Assembly (NCBI RefSeq): GCF_042686195.1
Contig: NZ_JBHUOQ010000001.1
Location: 1,364,001 to 1,428,000 of the forward strand
Length of the DNA: 64,000 bases
Direction of reading: 5' to 3'
Origin: Corticicoccus populi
GTDB taxonomy: Bacteria > Bacillota > Bacilli > Staphylococcales > Salinicoccaceae
Both the position numbers and the translations under genes were made by a program. Each line of letters starts with the position of its first letter. Within the stretch, counting starts at the first letter, position 1. The notes beneath the pieces were generated by a model. It ran no database searches, had not been told where the DNA came from, and worked only from the letters and a program-made list of their open reading frames with translations. Positions 44,304-52,592 of this stretch are shown piece by piece.

Positions 44304-45326
44304 TTATATACTTTCAAGTAAATATTTTGCTATTGCCTCATCGATGAAAAGTACTGTGTTCTTGGGTGCTAAATTCATGTATGCTTTGACTGCTTCCTGC
44401 TTCGTTGAACCGCCTGCAACTGCGAAAATACGCTTCTTAGATGCCAAATCCTCCAGCTGGATGCCGATGGTTTTCATTTTGTGAACAATATTTCCCTGTG
44501 CATCAAAATAATATCCAAATGCTTCACCCACTGCATGATTCTTCTCTAATTTTTGAACTACTGCCGAATCTACATGGCGTCTGTGTGCCATAGTAAATGC
44601 GTCCCCGATACCATGAATAACGAAGGCGGATGCCTGGTTCAGTTCCGTTACTTCTTTTACCGAGGGCTCGGACTTTAATGACTCGAGTGCCACATCACCT
44701 ACACTATCCGGTGCGTATAACATACGATGCTCTCCACCCGTAGCGTGAGCGAGTCTGCTGACAATAGAATTGGATTGATATGATACTTCTTCACCGAGTC
44801 CGCCGCGTGCCGGGACAAACATCAATCCCTTATGCACCGGTTTCAAAAACTCACTGACCGAAGCCATTGTCGATCCGCCGGCAACAGAAACTACTGCTCC
44901 ATCAAACAATTCATCCATGAATCGTTCCGCCATCAGCCGGGACAAGCCCTGCTGTATCTCGGAGGATTCATCAGCATCACCACGAATCACATAAAAATCA
45001 TGCAGATCATAGTGTGCCTTCAATTCATTCGCCAAGTCTATACGGCGATCGAGTACCGGCATAAACGGTTCGAGTTCTGAAATTACATTCTGTCCCTCAC
45101 CTGTTAATGAAATACCCTTTTGATCAACGTGTATCAACTTAAGACTTTGAAGATTGTCGACTTCCTTTCGCAATATTCTCTCTGTCATATTCAATTGTTT
45201 CGCAATTGTACGCCTACCAATAGGTTGATGTTTTTCAATCTGTTTCAGAATGTCAAACCGCTTCAGCAGCTCCGTAATAATTTCAGGAGCAATACGCTTT
45301 TGCACATTGACGAGATTCTGCCACAT
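44304..45326 (-). CDS. cggR: Central glycolytic genes regulator CggR
   Basis: A 340-aa SorC/DeoR-family repressor with an N-terminal helix-turn-helix (RTIAKQLNMTERILRKEVDNLQ, about 42-63) and a C-terminal sugar-phosphate domain that in the family binds fructose-1,6-bisphosphate (SVAGGSTMASVSEFL, PARGGLGEEVSYQ). It is the first gene of its own operon and has a CggR-like operator directly upstream, consistent with autoregulation relieved by glycolytic flux. Confidence 0.93.
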   Translation of the reverse strand: MWQNLVNVQKRIAPEIITELLKRFDILKQIEKHQPIGRRTIAKQLNMTERILRKEVDNLQSLKLIHVDQKGISLTGEGQNVISELEPFMPVLDRRIDLANELKAHYDLHDFYVIRGDADESSEIQQGLSRLMAERFMDELFDGAVVSVAGGSTMASVSEFLKPVHKGLMFVPARGGLGEEVSYQSNSIVSRLAHATGGEHRMLYAPDSVGDVALESLKSEPSVKEVTELNQASAFVIHGIGDAFTMAHRRHVDSAVVQKLEKNHAVGEAFGYYFDAQGNIVHKMKTIGIQLEDLASKKRIFAVAGGSTKQEAVKAYMNLAPKNTVLFIDEAIAKYLLESI

Positions 45327-45354
45327 TCAATCATCACACCTTTCAATATGGTGA

Positions 45355-45380
45355 GACCTTTTTCGTCCCACAAGGGACAA
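45355..45380 (-). promoter_or_regulatory. CggR operator
   Basis: Minus strand TTGTCCCTTGTGGGACGAA, then AAAGGTC. It carries an inverted GTCCC/GGGAC and a GGGAC-N6-GTC half-operator like the Bacillus CggR site (CGGGAC-N6-TGTC). It sits about 30 bp upstream of the cggR start. Confidence 0.7.
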
Positions 45381-45445
45381 AAATTATTACACTCTTAATA
45401 TAACATAAATAAATAATAATGCAATTATTTACGTTACTCATTTTG

Positions 45446-45706
45446 TTAATTACCCGTCTCACTGCGAATGTAATCATAAACCTGCACAAAATCTATGACA
45501 CCTTCCTGAACCACTTCACCCTCGTGCATCAGGACAGGAATACGCAGCATATATTTTTCCTGAAGCACATCATCTTCATCAATATTAAACTGTCTTAAAT
45601 TTAAATTGACGTTCCTCAGCTCCTGCAGTGCGAGATTAATCTGCAGCAGCCCCTCACTGCATAAGGCACAGTTGTCACGTGTATAATAATCCATCGTTAT
45701 TTCCAT
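45446..45706 (-). CDS. Glutaredoxin-like (DUF836) protein
   Basis: An 86-aa thioredoxin-fold protein with the redox pair CALC (residues 13-16, TRDNCALCSEG) and the cis-proline segment RIPVLMHEGEVVQEG. Small redoxins of this type are common in Firmicutes. The start is uncertain: ATG at 45706 or 45694, neither with a strong site; a longer open frame overlaps the upstream gene and is unlikely. Confidence 0.75.
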   Translation of the reverse strand: MEITMDYYTRDNCALCSEGLLQINLALQELRNVNLNLRQFNIDEDDVLQEKYMLRIPVLMHEGEVVQEGVIDFVQVYDYIRSETGN

Positions 45707-45713
45707 TAATTGT

Positions 45714-46169
45714 TTACAACCTTTTTCTTTTGAGAATTTTATTTTTCGCTGTTTGAAGTACACTGTGTGACATTTCAGCGAAGATAATACCAAACGCGAT
45801 TGCCATAGCAATCAATGCCGCTTCAAAACCAAATTCAAATGCACGCATATAGTCCGACAGCACAATATGACGCATAGATTCATATGCACGTCCCCCCGGC
45901 ACTAAAGGAATAATTCCACAGGTAATAAAGGTTAAAATCGGCACCCTCAGTATGCGTGCATTATAAATAGAAACAACCGTTAAACCGACCGCACCGAAAA
46001 ACGTCGCCAATACTGAATCTACTTCGAACTGTGACAGAGTAAAGTAAATCACCCAGCCGACCGCACCCGCAAGACCGCAGTGAAGGAGCACACGTCTCGG
46101 TGCATTAAATAGAATACCGAAACTGAACGATGCAAAAAAGCTCAATATAAATTGAAATATGTACGTCAT
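45714..46169 (-). CDS. Threonine/serine exporter, C-terminal-type subunit (ThrE_2)
   Basis: A 151-aa membrane protein with four or five hydrophobic helices matching the C-terminal half of ThrE exporters (FITCGIIPLVPGGRAYESMRH). It pairs with the next upstream gene, which has the N-terminal half; in Firmicutes this exporter is commonly split. AGGAGG precedes the ATG. Confidence 0.82.
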   Translation of the reverse strand: MTYIFQFILSFFASFSFGILFNAPRRVLLHCGLAGAVGWVIYFTLSQFEVDSVLATFFGAVGLTVVSIYNARILRVPILTFITCGIIPLVPGGRAYESMRHIVLSDYMRAFEFGFEAALIAMAIAFGIIFAEMSHSVLQTAKNKILKRKRL

Positions 46170-46187
46170 TTTATGTCCTCCTTCATA

Positions 46188-46976
46188 TTAAATCACCATG
46201 AATACTAAGCCGACCCCGGCACCGATTGCTGCCGACGTAAGCGCCGCTTCCGCACCTTTCATAGTTCCGGCAAGAAGATGACCCCGAATCATTTCCCGTA
46301 CTGCATTCGTAATCAATACCCCCGGCACGAGCGGCATCACACTCGAAATAATAATTGTATCGAGATTCACACCGAAGCCGAGACTGACATATATATATGA
46401 AACAATTGAAATCACAAGCGCCGCAAAAAACTCAGTAAAAAACTTAACACGGGTATACCTGAGGAGACCTTCCATCACAAATACCCCCGCTGCACCGCCG
46501 ATCACTGCAGCCGGCAGATCACTCAAGTGACCGTTAAATAATAATAAAAACAATAATCCTACTAAACCGCCGGCGGCAACCATCAGCCAAAACGGAAATA
46601 CTAACGTGTCATGAATTGTTTCGACTTCATCGAGCGCTTTTTTTAAAGGCATACCACCCGCAATCTTTCTCGACAGCGTGTTGATATTCTCCACTTTCTC
46701 CAAATGATTTCCACGGTAATCAATACGTACAGTCTGTGTCAGAGAGTACTCATTCATTGAAAAAATAATTACTGTCGGCGTAACAAACACCTGAGGATCC
46801 GTAATACCGTACTTCTTTGAAATCCGCATCATCGTATCCTCAATACGATACGTCTCCGCCCCGCTTTCAAGCATCATTTTCCCGCAGTTTACCGCGAGAT
46901 AAAATACATCACGCACGTAACCTTCCTTCAGACTCTCATCCGGGGTCTCCAGCACTTCCAGTTCACTTGTTGTCAT
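46188..46976 (-). CDS. Threonine/serine exporter, N-terminal-type subunit (ThrE/DUF1212)
   Basis: A 262-aa protein with a cytoplasmic N-terminal part (AVNCGKMMLESGAETYRIEDTM is the DUF1212 signature) and five or so membrane spans after residue 125, including SVMPLVPGVLITNAVRE. It forms an exporter with the downstream gene 18 bp away. GGGTGG precedes the ATG. Confidence 0.84.
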   Translation of the reverse strand: MTTSELEVLETPDESLKEGYVRDVFYLAVNCGKMMLESGAETYRIEDTMMRISKKYGITDPQVFVTPTVIIFSMNEYSLTQTVRIDYRGNHLEKVENINTLSRKIAGGMPLKKALDEVETIHDTLVFPFWLMVAAGGLVGLLFLLLFNGHLSDLPAAVIGGAAGVFVMEGLLRYTRVKFFTEFFAALVISIVSYIYVSLGFGVNLDTIIISSVMPLVPGVLITNAVREMIRGHLLAGTMKGAEAALTSAAIGAGVGLVFMVI

Positions 46977-47121
46977 TTACTTCACCACCCATTCAATTGA
47001 TATTAGACCAAATTACTATGTATCCTTTTAAAGAGTATCATATCATTCCCAAGGACTCATTATTAATATTTCATACTCGTCATCTTTTTAAGGACTTTAT
47101 TATATTATTATGTACAAAAAA

Positions 47122-47155
47122 ATCTCCATGCTGCCTGAATGACAGCTGGAGATTC
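47122..47155 (-). terminator. Terminator of the first 172-aa gene
   Basis: Stem AATCTCCA(G/T)GCTG-like arms (47121-47133 and 47142-47155) with TTTTTTT on the minus strand. The rest of 46977-47259 is AT-rich and holds an att-like core at 47161. Confidence 0.7.
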
Positions 47156-47160
47156 TTTGA

Positions 47161-47177
47161 GCGCCCACAAATGGAAT
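47161..47177. repeat. att-like core A (tRNA-Arg 3' end, degenerate)
   Basis: GCGCCCACAAATGGAAT differs from the tRNA-Arg 3' segment at 54396 at two positions within the shared core. It is followed by an arm-like region (TTTAA-CACTG, ATATGTG-CAG) shared with 48671-48750. Probably the far end of the island. Confidence 0.65.
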
Positions 47178-47259
47178 TTAAACACTGGTATAAAAGGACT
47201 CATACTATATATATGTGTCAGGTAGTTTAATAAAAGGGAATTCACTTTATTTTGATAAG

Positions 47260-47778
47260 TTATTCGTAATACTTATCATATAAACTATTGAACTGTACTT
47301 TCATTAAAGTAATGGTATGGGAATCCTCATGAACAATGTCCACTATGTCTGAACTAATTTTAATAATCATACTATCATTATAAAAATATAATAGATTACT
47401 ATATCCCCCTTTAGATATATGGAGAATATAATTGATTATATCATTCTCTTTACAGTTCTTTATTTGATGAAAGTTCAATATTTCGTTGTTTTCTTCTTCG
47501 TCTTGTATTGATATAATTTCAAATTCTTTAGTTTGAAAAAAATCATTAACGGTACTCGTATCCAGCCTGTATTTCTCTCCAAATTCCTCTACATTATCCA
47601 AGTAAATTAAATTTAAATCACCGCTTGAGATATTCAATAAACTAAAAATATTATTTAGAATATTATGTTCTACATAATTAATATCAAATCTTATCCTCTT
47701 ATCCTTTGATACCAGGAAATATGGGGTTCCTCTACTTGTAGTTATACTCAAATTCAAGTTAGTAAATAATTGAGTCAT
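47260..47778 (-). CDS. Unknown 172-aa protein, copy 1 of a tandem duplication
   Basis: I do not recognise this protein. It is acidic, beta-rich in the first half (FLVSKDKRIRFDINYV, GDLNLIYLD), with no membrane segment or signal peptide. It is about 90% identical to the gene at 47995-48513, and flanking DNA is duplicated too. GGAG precedes the ATG. Very AT-rich. Close paralogs in tandem on an island resemble immunity or anti-host factors, but no motif shows this. Confidence 0.75.
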   Translation of the reverse strand: MTQLFTNLNLSITTSRGTPYFLVSKDKRIRFDINYVEHNILNNIFSLLNISSGDLNLIYLDNVEEFGEKYRLDTSTVNDFFQTKEFEIISIQDEEENNEILNFHQIKNCKENDIINYILHISKGGYSNLLYFYNDSMIIKISSDIVDIVHEDSHTITLMKVQFNSLYDKYYE

Positions 47779-47994
47779 TTAGTCTCCTATTCTCTTCATA
47801 TTAATATCATATATTCAACTGTCTTTATTCATTAGACAACAACAGATCAATTTTGTTCAACTGAATAATGGCTGTCGTCTTGCTGTATCTTTGTGTTTAT
47901 TTTTCATGACATCGATGGGCAAGAATAAAATGAATCATCAAAAATCCAAAAATTTTTCACTATAAAATAAGTACGTTTACTTTATTTTGATAAG

Positions 47995-48513
47995 TTATTC
48001 GTAATACTTATCATATAGACCATTGAACTGTACTTTCATTAAAGTAATAGTATTGGAATCCTCATGAACAATATCCATTATGTCTGGACCAACTTTAATA
48101 ATCATGTTATCACTATAAAAATATAATAGGTTACTATACCCTCCCTTAGATATATGGAGAATATAATTGATTATATCATTTTCTTTACAGTTCTTTATTT
48201 GATGAAAGTTCAATATTTTGTTGTTTTCTTCTTCGTCTTTTATTGATATAATTTCAAATTCATTAGTTTGAAAAAAATCATTAACAGTACTTGTATCTTC
48301 CCTATATTTCTTACCAAATCTCTCCACATCATCCAAGTAAATTAAATTTAAATCACCGCTTGAGATATTCAATAAACTAAAAATATTATTTAGAATATTA
48401 TGATTTACATAATTAATATCAAATCTTATCCTATTATCCTTTGATACCAGGAAATATGGGGTTCCTCTACTTGCAGTTATACTCAAGTTCAAGTTAGTAA
48501 ATAATTTAGTCAT
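47995..48513 (-). CDS. Unknown 172-aa protein, copy 2 of a tandem duplication
   Basis: The second copy, same length and start context as the copy at 47260-47778, with scattered substitutions (for example EEFGEKYRLD versus ERFGKKYRED). The duplication unit is about 735 bp and includes the ribosome-binding site and some 20-40 bp beyond each end. The two differ by many conservative changes, so both have likely stayed under selection since the duplication. Function unknown. Confidence 0.75.
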   Translation of the reverse strand: MTKLFTNLNLSITASRGTPYFLVSKDNRIRFDINYVNHNILNNIFSLLNISSGDLNLIYLDDVERFGKKYREDTSTVNDFFQTNEFEIISIKDEEENNKILNFHQIKNCKENDIINYILHISKGGYSNLLYFYSDNMIIKVGPDIMDIVHEDSNTITLMKVQFNGLYDKYYE

Positions 48514-48605
48514 TTAGTCTCCTATCCTTTTCATATTAATATCATATGTTCTACTTCTTGTTTTTTGGCTTTATTTGTTGCAAGTGTACCATCTATTTTA
48601 AGAAA

Positions 48606-48641
48606 AAAATAAAAAACCCTTTCATACAAAAAGGTTTTCTA
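48606..48641 (-). terminator. Terminator after the island membrane-protein gene
   Basis: Minus-strand stem AAAACCTTT / AAAGGGTTTT followed by T-rich sequence. It resembles the tRNA-Arg downstream terminator, as if carried with the att-like core next to it. Confidence 0.6.
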
Positions 48642-48670
48642 ATATCTTCTTTAAAATTCATTTTAAAGGA

Positions 48671-48686
48671 CTCCCACAAAGGGAAT
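48671..48686. repeat. att-like core B (tRNA-Arg 3' end)
   Basis: CTCCCACAAAGGGAAT matches the tRNA-Arg 3' segment (CGCCCACAAAGGGAAT, 54396-54411) at all but one position. Downstream, ATATGTGCCAGTGGCGTGCCACA (48732-48754, in part) parallels the sequence beside the integrase remnant at 54284-54306. The 314-bp gap 48514-48827 holds this core, a terminator and no gene. Confidence 0.7.
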
Positions 48687-48827
48687 GCTAATATACTATT
48701 TAAGCACTGTCATAAAGGCGTTTGTAAACGAATATGTGCCAGTGGCGTGCCACACATTCAATTTTAGATAAATATTTATTTTAATGAATTCAAAAGAATA
48801 AATAATTTAAGAAACTAAAAAGACATC

Positions 48828-49544
48828 TCATTGAGCATCTTTAATTTCCATCTCTATTTGATTGATCATCCTTTTGAACATATTAAAATTTTCTTCTACC
48901 GAAATATCGTTTAATTTGAGTTTAGCTAAATCAAATGGGTTACTATCAATGTTCATTAAATCTTTACGTAAACTTACATTTATCAAAACGATATACGCTA
49001 ACAATTTTGTATTGTATTCCTTTAATTCGATTTCAGTCAAACTTTCTTCTTTATTATAATTATGTTGTTGGAAATCAGCTAATAAGCTTGTTGTTTTACC
49101 TTTACCATAAATCCAAGTTTTCATGATTAATTTACCCAGTCCATATACATCAGGTGATACTTTCATAATACTAGTACCGTCTTCTAAATCAACTGTATTT
49201 TTGCTATCTCCGGGTTTCAAAATCAAATATTTAGGCATCTCTTTTTTAGCATCATCTGCTATCACCTTCATTTTTAATTCTGTTTGTTGAAATAAGTCTG
49301 TCCAATCTTGTATTAAACCGACAAGCTCATCCTTACTAACCTCTTGATAATAATCATCAATTTTTAACTCTTTAGTATTCGCATGCTTGTACTTTTCAAT
49401 GCCCTTCTGGGCACCCTTATAAGTTATCCACAATAAGATTAAAGGTATTATAAAATACTGTACTAAGGGTAGTAATAAATATTGACTAAATGGCATTTCT
49501 ACAAACAGATTCACTTTAGCCCAAAATCCTGTTCCTTTCTCCAT
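48828..49544 (-). CDS. Single-span membrane protein of unknown function (island)
   Basis: A 238-aa protein with one N-terminal membrane span (about 20-43, YLLLPLVQYFIIPLILLWITY) and a Lys/Glu-rich cytoplasmic part with helical character. No family recognised. GGAGG precedes the ATG at 49544. It lies downstream of the toxin-antitoxin pair, with a terminator between them, so it is a separate unit. N-terminal anchor plus unknown soluble domain is a common layout for phage-defence effectors, but that is speculation. Confidence 0.7.
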   Translation of the reverse strand: MEKGTGFWAKVNLFVEMPFSQYLLLPLVQYFIIPLILLWITYKGAQKGIEKYKHANTKELKIDDYYQEVSKDELVGLIQDWTDLFQQTELKMKVIADDAKKEMPKYLILKPGDSKNTVDLEDGTSIMKVSPDVYGLGKLIMKTWIYGKGKTTSLLADFQQHNYNKEESLTEIELKEYNTKLLAYIVLINVSLRKDLMNIDSNPFDLAKLKLNDISVEENFNMFKRMINQIEMEIKDAQ

Positions 49545-49583
49545 TAAGTTATCCTCCATTTTGCAGATAATAAAATAATTATA

Positions 49584-49616
49584 ACAAAAAAGACCAGCCG
49601 TGATAGGCTGGTTTTA
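49584..49616 (-). terminator. Terminator of the toxSAS-Panacea operon
   Basis: Minus-strand stem ACCAGCC / GGCTGGT, 6-nt loop, followed by CTTTTTTG. Confidence 0.85.
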
Positions 49617-49642
49617 CAAAAGTGTGTTACCTAAAAAGATAG

Positions 49643-50386
49643 CTAAGTAGCTATCGACTCATTTATAATCTCTGTAGTAATCTCTGTATTTCTACCTATT
49701 TTATAGGCTTTGTCCCAAGCTGTGCCTTCTTTATGAGTTATGTCTACCATATCCCAAGCATTTAATTGTGCATACTCTGTAACCACACTATCAACTATAT
49801 CCATTACATTTAAACCTTCATCAGATAACATAATCTTAGCTACAGTCGGTGAAATTGCTTTATTTTGAATTTGAATAAGAGAATCATCGTCATCTTCATT
49901 TTTAAGTACTTTTTTGTTTTTATAATACTTTTTAAAAACTTCCAATGTAACTGGACCATAATCAAAAGCTACTATTTTATTTGAATATAGGGTTTTATTT
50001 GTCTTAATAAAAAATCTTTCAAACGCTATATATAAAATTTTTTGTAACTTTAAGTGTGTCATCGGCTTTAAAGACAAAATATAATTAGCTATATCAAACG
50101 CTTCTAATTGCTTTCCACTAATTTTAGTCAATTCAATAAACTTTTCAGTATCATCTATAAAAATAATATCACTAAAAAAACTATCTTTAGTTTTTATAGA
50201 ATCCATATCTTCACCATCATTCGAAACTAGGTGGTTAGAGAACTTATGTTCTATGTTCAAATCTGATAATTGTCTTTTCACTGCTTGTATTTCTTCTAAA
50301 TCAGAGGGGCTTGTAACTAATTTTCTCCATCCTATTCTTTCAAGGTTAGAGGATGGTTGTGAGACTAACATAAATAATTTATACAT
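49643..50386 (-). CDS. Panacea-domain (SocA/DUF4065) antitoxin
   Basis: A 247-aa protein whose C-terminal part (about 98-245) is a Panacea/DUF4065 domain: MTHLKLQKILYIAF, DYGPVTLEVFKKYYKNK, MLSDEGLNVMDIVDSVV and ITHKEGTAWDKAYK. The first 95 residues are an extra N-terminal region, perhaps the toxin-specific part. The gene starts at or within 6 nt after the stop of the RelA/SpoT-like gene, with AGAGGTG ahead of the second ATG, so the two are coupled. Panacea proteins are known antitoxins of toxSAS enzymes, which makes this the neutraliser. Confidence 0.85.
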   Translation of the reverse strand: MYKLFMLVSQPSSNLERIGWRKLVTSPSDLEEIQAVKRQLSDLNIEHKFSNHLVSNDGEDMDSIKTKDSFFSDIIFIDDTEKFIELTKISGKQLEAFDIANYILSLKPMTHLKLQKILYIAFERFFIKTNKTLYSNKIVAFDYGPVTLEVFKKYYKNKKVLKNEDDDDSLIQIQNKAISPTVAKIMLSDEGLNVMDIVDSVVTEYAQLNAWDMVDITHKEGTAWDKAYKIGRNTEITTEIINESIAT

Positions 50387-50392
50387 ATACAT

Positions 50393-51100
50393 TCACCTCT
50401 CTACTATTTCAATAATATCATCTGTTGCGAAGTTTTTCCATTCTAAATAACCTAACTTATGTTCTTTATGTGAGTCCAAATTGGTTTGAATATGATTTTC
50501 ACCCCATATTTGCAATTCCCACGGAAAATATGAATTATTAATTCCATCAAAATAAATATGTACAGCATTATATTCATTTTTACAAGCATTATAATATTTT
50601 AATCTATTATTATTGCTATCTTTAGTTCCTATAATTCTCATTAAATCATCTTTTAAAATTTCATAATCAGTGATTTCATCAATGTAAATTCTAAACCCTA
50701 ATAAATCGTTCAAACATTTATTAGTTGCTAACCTACCAACCTCATCTTTACCAAATCTATAATGAAATATTTTAGAAACTATTGAATCTTTGTTCTTTTC
50801 CCTAATATGTTCAATAGAAATATTTTGTTCTAATAACTTCATTAATAATTCAAACGTATAGTATTCACTTATTTCATCTATATATTCTAATATGTAACTT
50901 AAAAAATCTATTTTTATTTCTACATTATTATCTTCCATACTACCATGTAAAAAATGCCTTATTTGTTTATTCTTTAGACTAGGTGTATTATTTTGTGATT
51001 GAAAGAATTTTTTAGTAAATAAAATGTGCTCACTTGAAATAAATTCCACCAACTTTATAATTTTAGAATAATCTTTATTCACTAATCTTTTATGAGACAT
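50393..51100 (-). CDS. RelA/SpoT-like toxin (toxSAS type)
   Basis: A 235-aa protein with a diverged RelA/SpoT synthetase domain: NKDSIVSKIFHYRFG (the conserved R/K-S-I-x-K region), LNDLLGFRIYIDE, NEYNAVHIYF (the Y-x-x-x-H element), and FPWELQIWGENH matching the E-x-Q-I block. ToxSAS enzymes pyrophosphorylate tRNA CCA ends or make toxic alarmones. There is no HD hydrolase or regulatory domain. The start at 51100 follows AGGGT and a promoter at 51135-51163; the frame open to 51196 runs into the upstream terminator and is excluded. It directly precedes a Panacea antitoxin. Confidence 0.82.
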   Translation of the reverse strand: MSHKRLVNKDYSKIIKLVEFISSEHILFTKKFFQSQNNTPSLKNKQIRHFLHGSMEDNNVEIKIDFLSYILEYIDEISEYYTFELLMKLLEQNISIEHIREKNKDSIVSKIFHYRFGKDEVGRLATNKCLNDLLGFRIYIDEITDYEILKDDLMRIIGTKDSNNNRLKYYNACKNEYNAVHIYFDGINNSYFPWELQIWGENHIQTNLDSHKEHKLGYLEWKNFATDDIIEIVER

Positions 51101-51134
51101 TGTTTCATACCCTATCTTATGTAATCTAAATCTA

Positions 51135-51163
51135 ATATTACAAGGAAATTTAAGGAAATTCAA
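51135..51163 (-). promoter_or_regulatory. toxSAS-Panacea promoter with internal direct repeat
   Basis: TTGAAT (51158-51163), 17-bp spacer, TATAAT-like TAATAT (51135-51140). The spacer carries AATTTCCTT twice, 11 bp apart, a possible binding site for autoregulation by the antitoxin. Confidence 0.65.
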
Positions 51164-51178
51164 TACTAATTTACTTCT

Positions 51179-51207
51179 CACAAAAAAACCATCCACATAG
51201 GACGGCT
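51179..51207 (-). terminator. Terminator of the fic gene
   Basis: Minus-strand stem AGCCGTCC / GGATGGTT (two G-U pairs), 5-nt loop, then TTTTT. It separates the Fic gene from the toxin-antitoxin operon. Confidence 0.75.
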
Positions 51208-51267
51208 TTAATTTATTGCCATAAAAATCATTAGAAGTTTATATTACAATGATATAGTAAATATATC

Positions 51268-52500
51268 TTAGTCTAATAAAAAGTCTAGTAATTCATCTGA
51301 CAACGTATATATAAGTGGTTTTGCTTTTACTTTAACAAGCTTGTTATCTATAGGGGATAGAGCATTCAATACCTTTCTTCTTTCACAGTTAAGTACCTCT
51401 GCTAAATTATTAACAGTGATTCTCGATTCCTGAGGTTGAAATATAGCACTTTGAGATAAAATAAATAACGCTTGATTTCCAAAATCTTTAAGATTCAAAC
51501 GATCTATATTTTGTGATATCCTGTCTATCTTTTGTATATTTTCCTCTAGAATAGTGATAACTTGCTCTTGCCCTTCTTGAATCATTTCGAGCATATCCTT
51601 AACAAAAAAAGTTAACTCTCCTTTATTTAAGGGATTAGAAGCTTGAGTAAAAGCTTTATAATATTTATTTTTGTGTCTATTTACAATATAAGAAAATGTT
51701 ACTGCTGAAAATTTATCCAATTTCTTAGATAATGATTTGCATACGATGTACCTTCCCATCCTACCATTTCCATCATAAAATGGGTGTATATATTCAAACA
51801 AATAATGTGCAAACATTAATTTATATAAATATGGCATCTTCTCATTGTTAACAAAGGTTATCATTTGACCTAACATAGAAATAATTCTCGCTTCTGACAT
51901 AACTCCTTTATGGATTTCTATACCACTGCTATCAACACTTACTGAATCTTTTCTAAAAATATCTCCATCAAGTTTATCTTCTTCTTTGATTTCAGGATCA
52001 ACTAGTTCATCATATATAGCTCTTATATCTTCAACTTTATTTATTTCACCTTCTTGTTCTAAGAAATAATAAAGTTTCGTCAAACCTATAAATCTTTTTC
52101 CGGCTATAGTATTTTGATCAAATTTCTGATGTTTAATGTCTTCCAAAACATCAGAAATTTCTTTTTTAGTACTTCTAACATTTTCTACTTCATTAGTGCT
52201 TTGTATCTCATTGATAAGTAATTTAGAATAGAAATCATCTTGTGAAACCGTTGGTAATTGGTTCTTCAATAGAGTTATCTTGTTACTATTCTCAATTATT
52301 TCTTCATTTATCTCTGCTAAATCGGGGATATTAACTAAAAATAAAGGTACAGTTTCTTTTGCAAATACACCTTTCTTTATCGGCGTTACATGTATATCCG
52401 TTTTATATGCACTTAATTGGCTCCATCTATTGAGATACTCTTTCTCATGATTATCGCTATCAATATGAAATAATTTATCTAATGGATAATATTTATTCAT
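51268..52500 (-). CDS. Fic-domain protein with N-terminal inhibitory motif
   Basis: A 410-aa Fic-family enzyme. The active site HPFYDGNGRMGR (239-250) is complete, so AMP or other nucleotide transfer to a hydroxyl is expected. An N-terminal TNEVEN (102-107) fits the (S/T)xxxE(G/N) inhibitory helix, placing it among self-inhibited (class II) Fic proteins. The C-terminal region contains a winged-helix-like segment (ITVNNLAEVLNCERRKVLNAL). Start at 52500 with GAGGTGG. It lies on the tRNA-Arg island, upstream of a toxSAS pair. Confidence 0.85.
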   Translation of the reverse strand: MNKYYPLDKLFHIDSDNHEKEYLNRWSQLSAYKTDIHVTPIKKGVFAKETVPLFLVNIPDLAEINEEIIENSNKITLLKNQLPTVSQDDFYSKLLINEIQSTNEVENVRSTKKEISDVLEDIKHQKFDQNTIAGKRFIGLTKLYYFLEQEGEINKVEDIRAIYDELVDPEIKEEDKLDGDIFRKDSVSVDSSGIEIHKGVMSEARIISMLGQMITFVNNEKMPYLYKLMFAHYLFEYIHPFYDGNGRMGRYIVCKSLSKKLDKFSAVTFSYIVNRHKNKYYKAFTQASNPLNKGELTFFVKDMLEMIQEGQEQVITILEENIQKIDRISQNIDRLNLKDFGNQALFILSQSAIFQPQESRITVNNLAEVLNCERRKVLNALSPIDNKLVKVKAKPLIYTLSDELLDFLLD

Positions 52501-52592
52501 CAGGACCACCTCTTTATTACCTAATAATTATTTTTGGTAATAATTAATTTAGTCTTTCCATTATATATTACTTTTAATTAAACACAAGTATG

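Noticed and set aside
50253..50450. Antisense gene across the toxin-antitoxin junction
   Set aside because: Shadow of the real genes with no ribosome-binding site and no conserved features.
51101..51196. Longer N-terminus for the RelA/SpoT-like toxin
   Set aside because: The extra 32 codons overlap the fic terminator and the toxin's own promoter.
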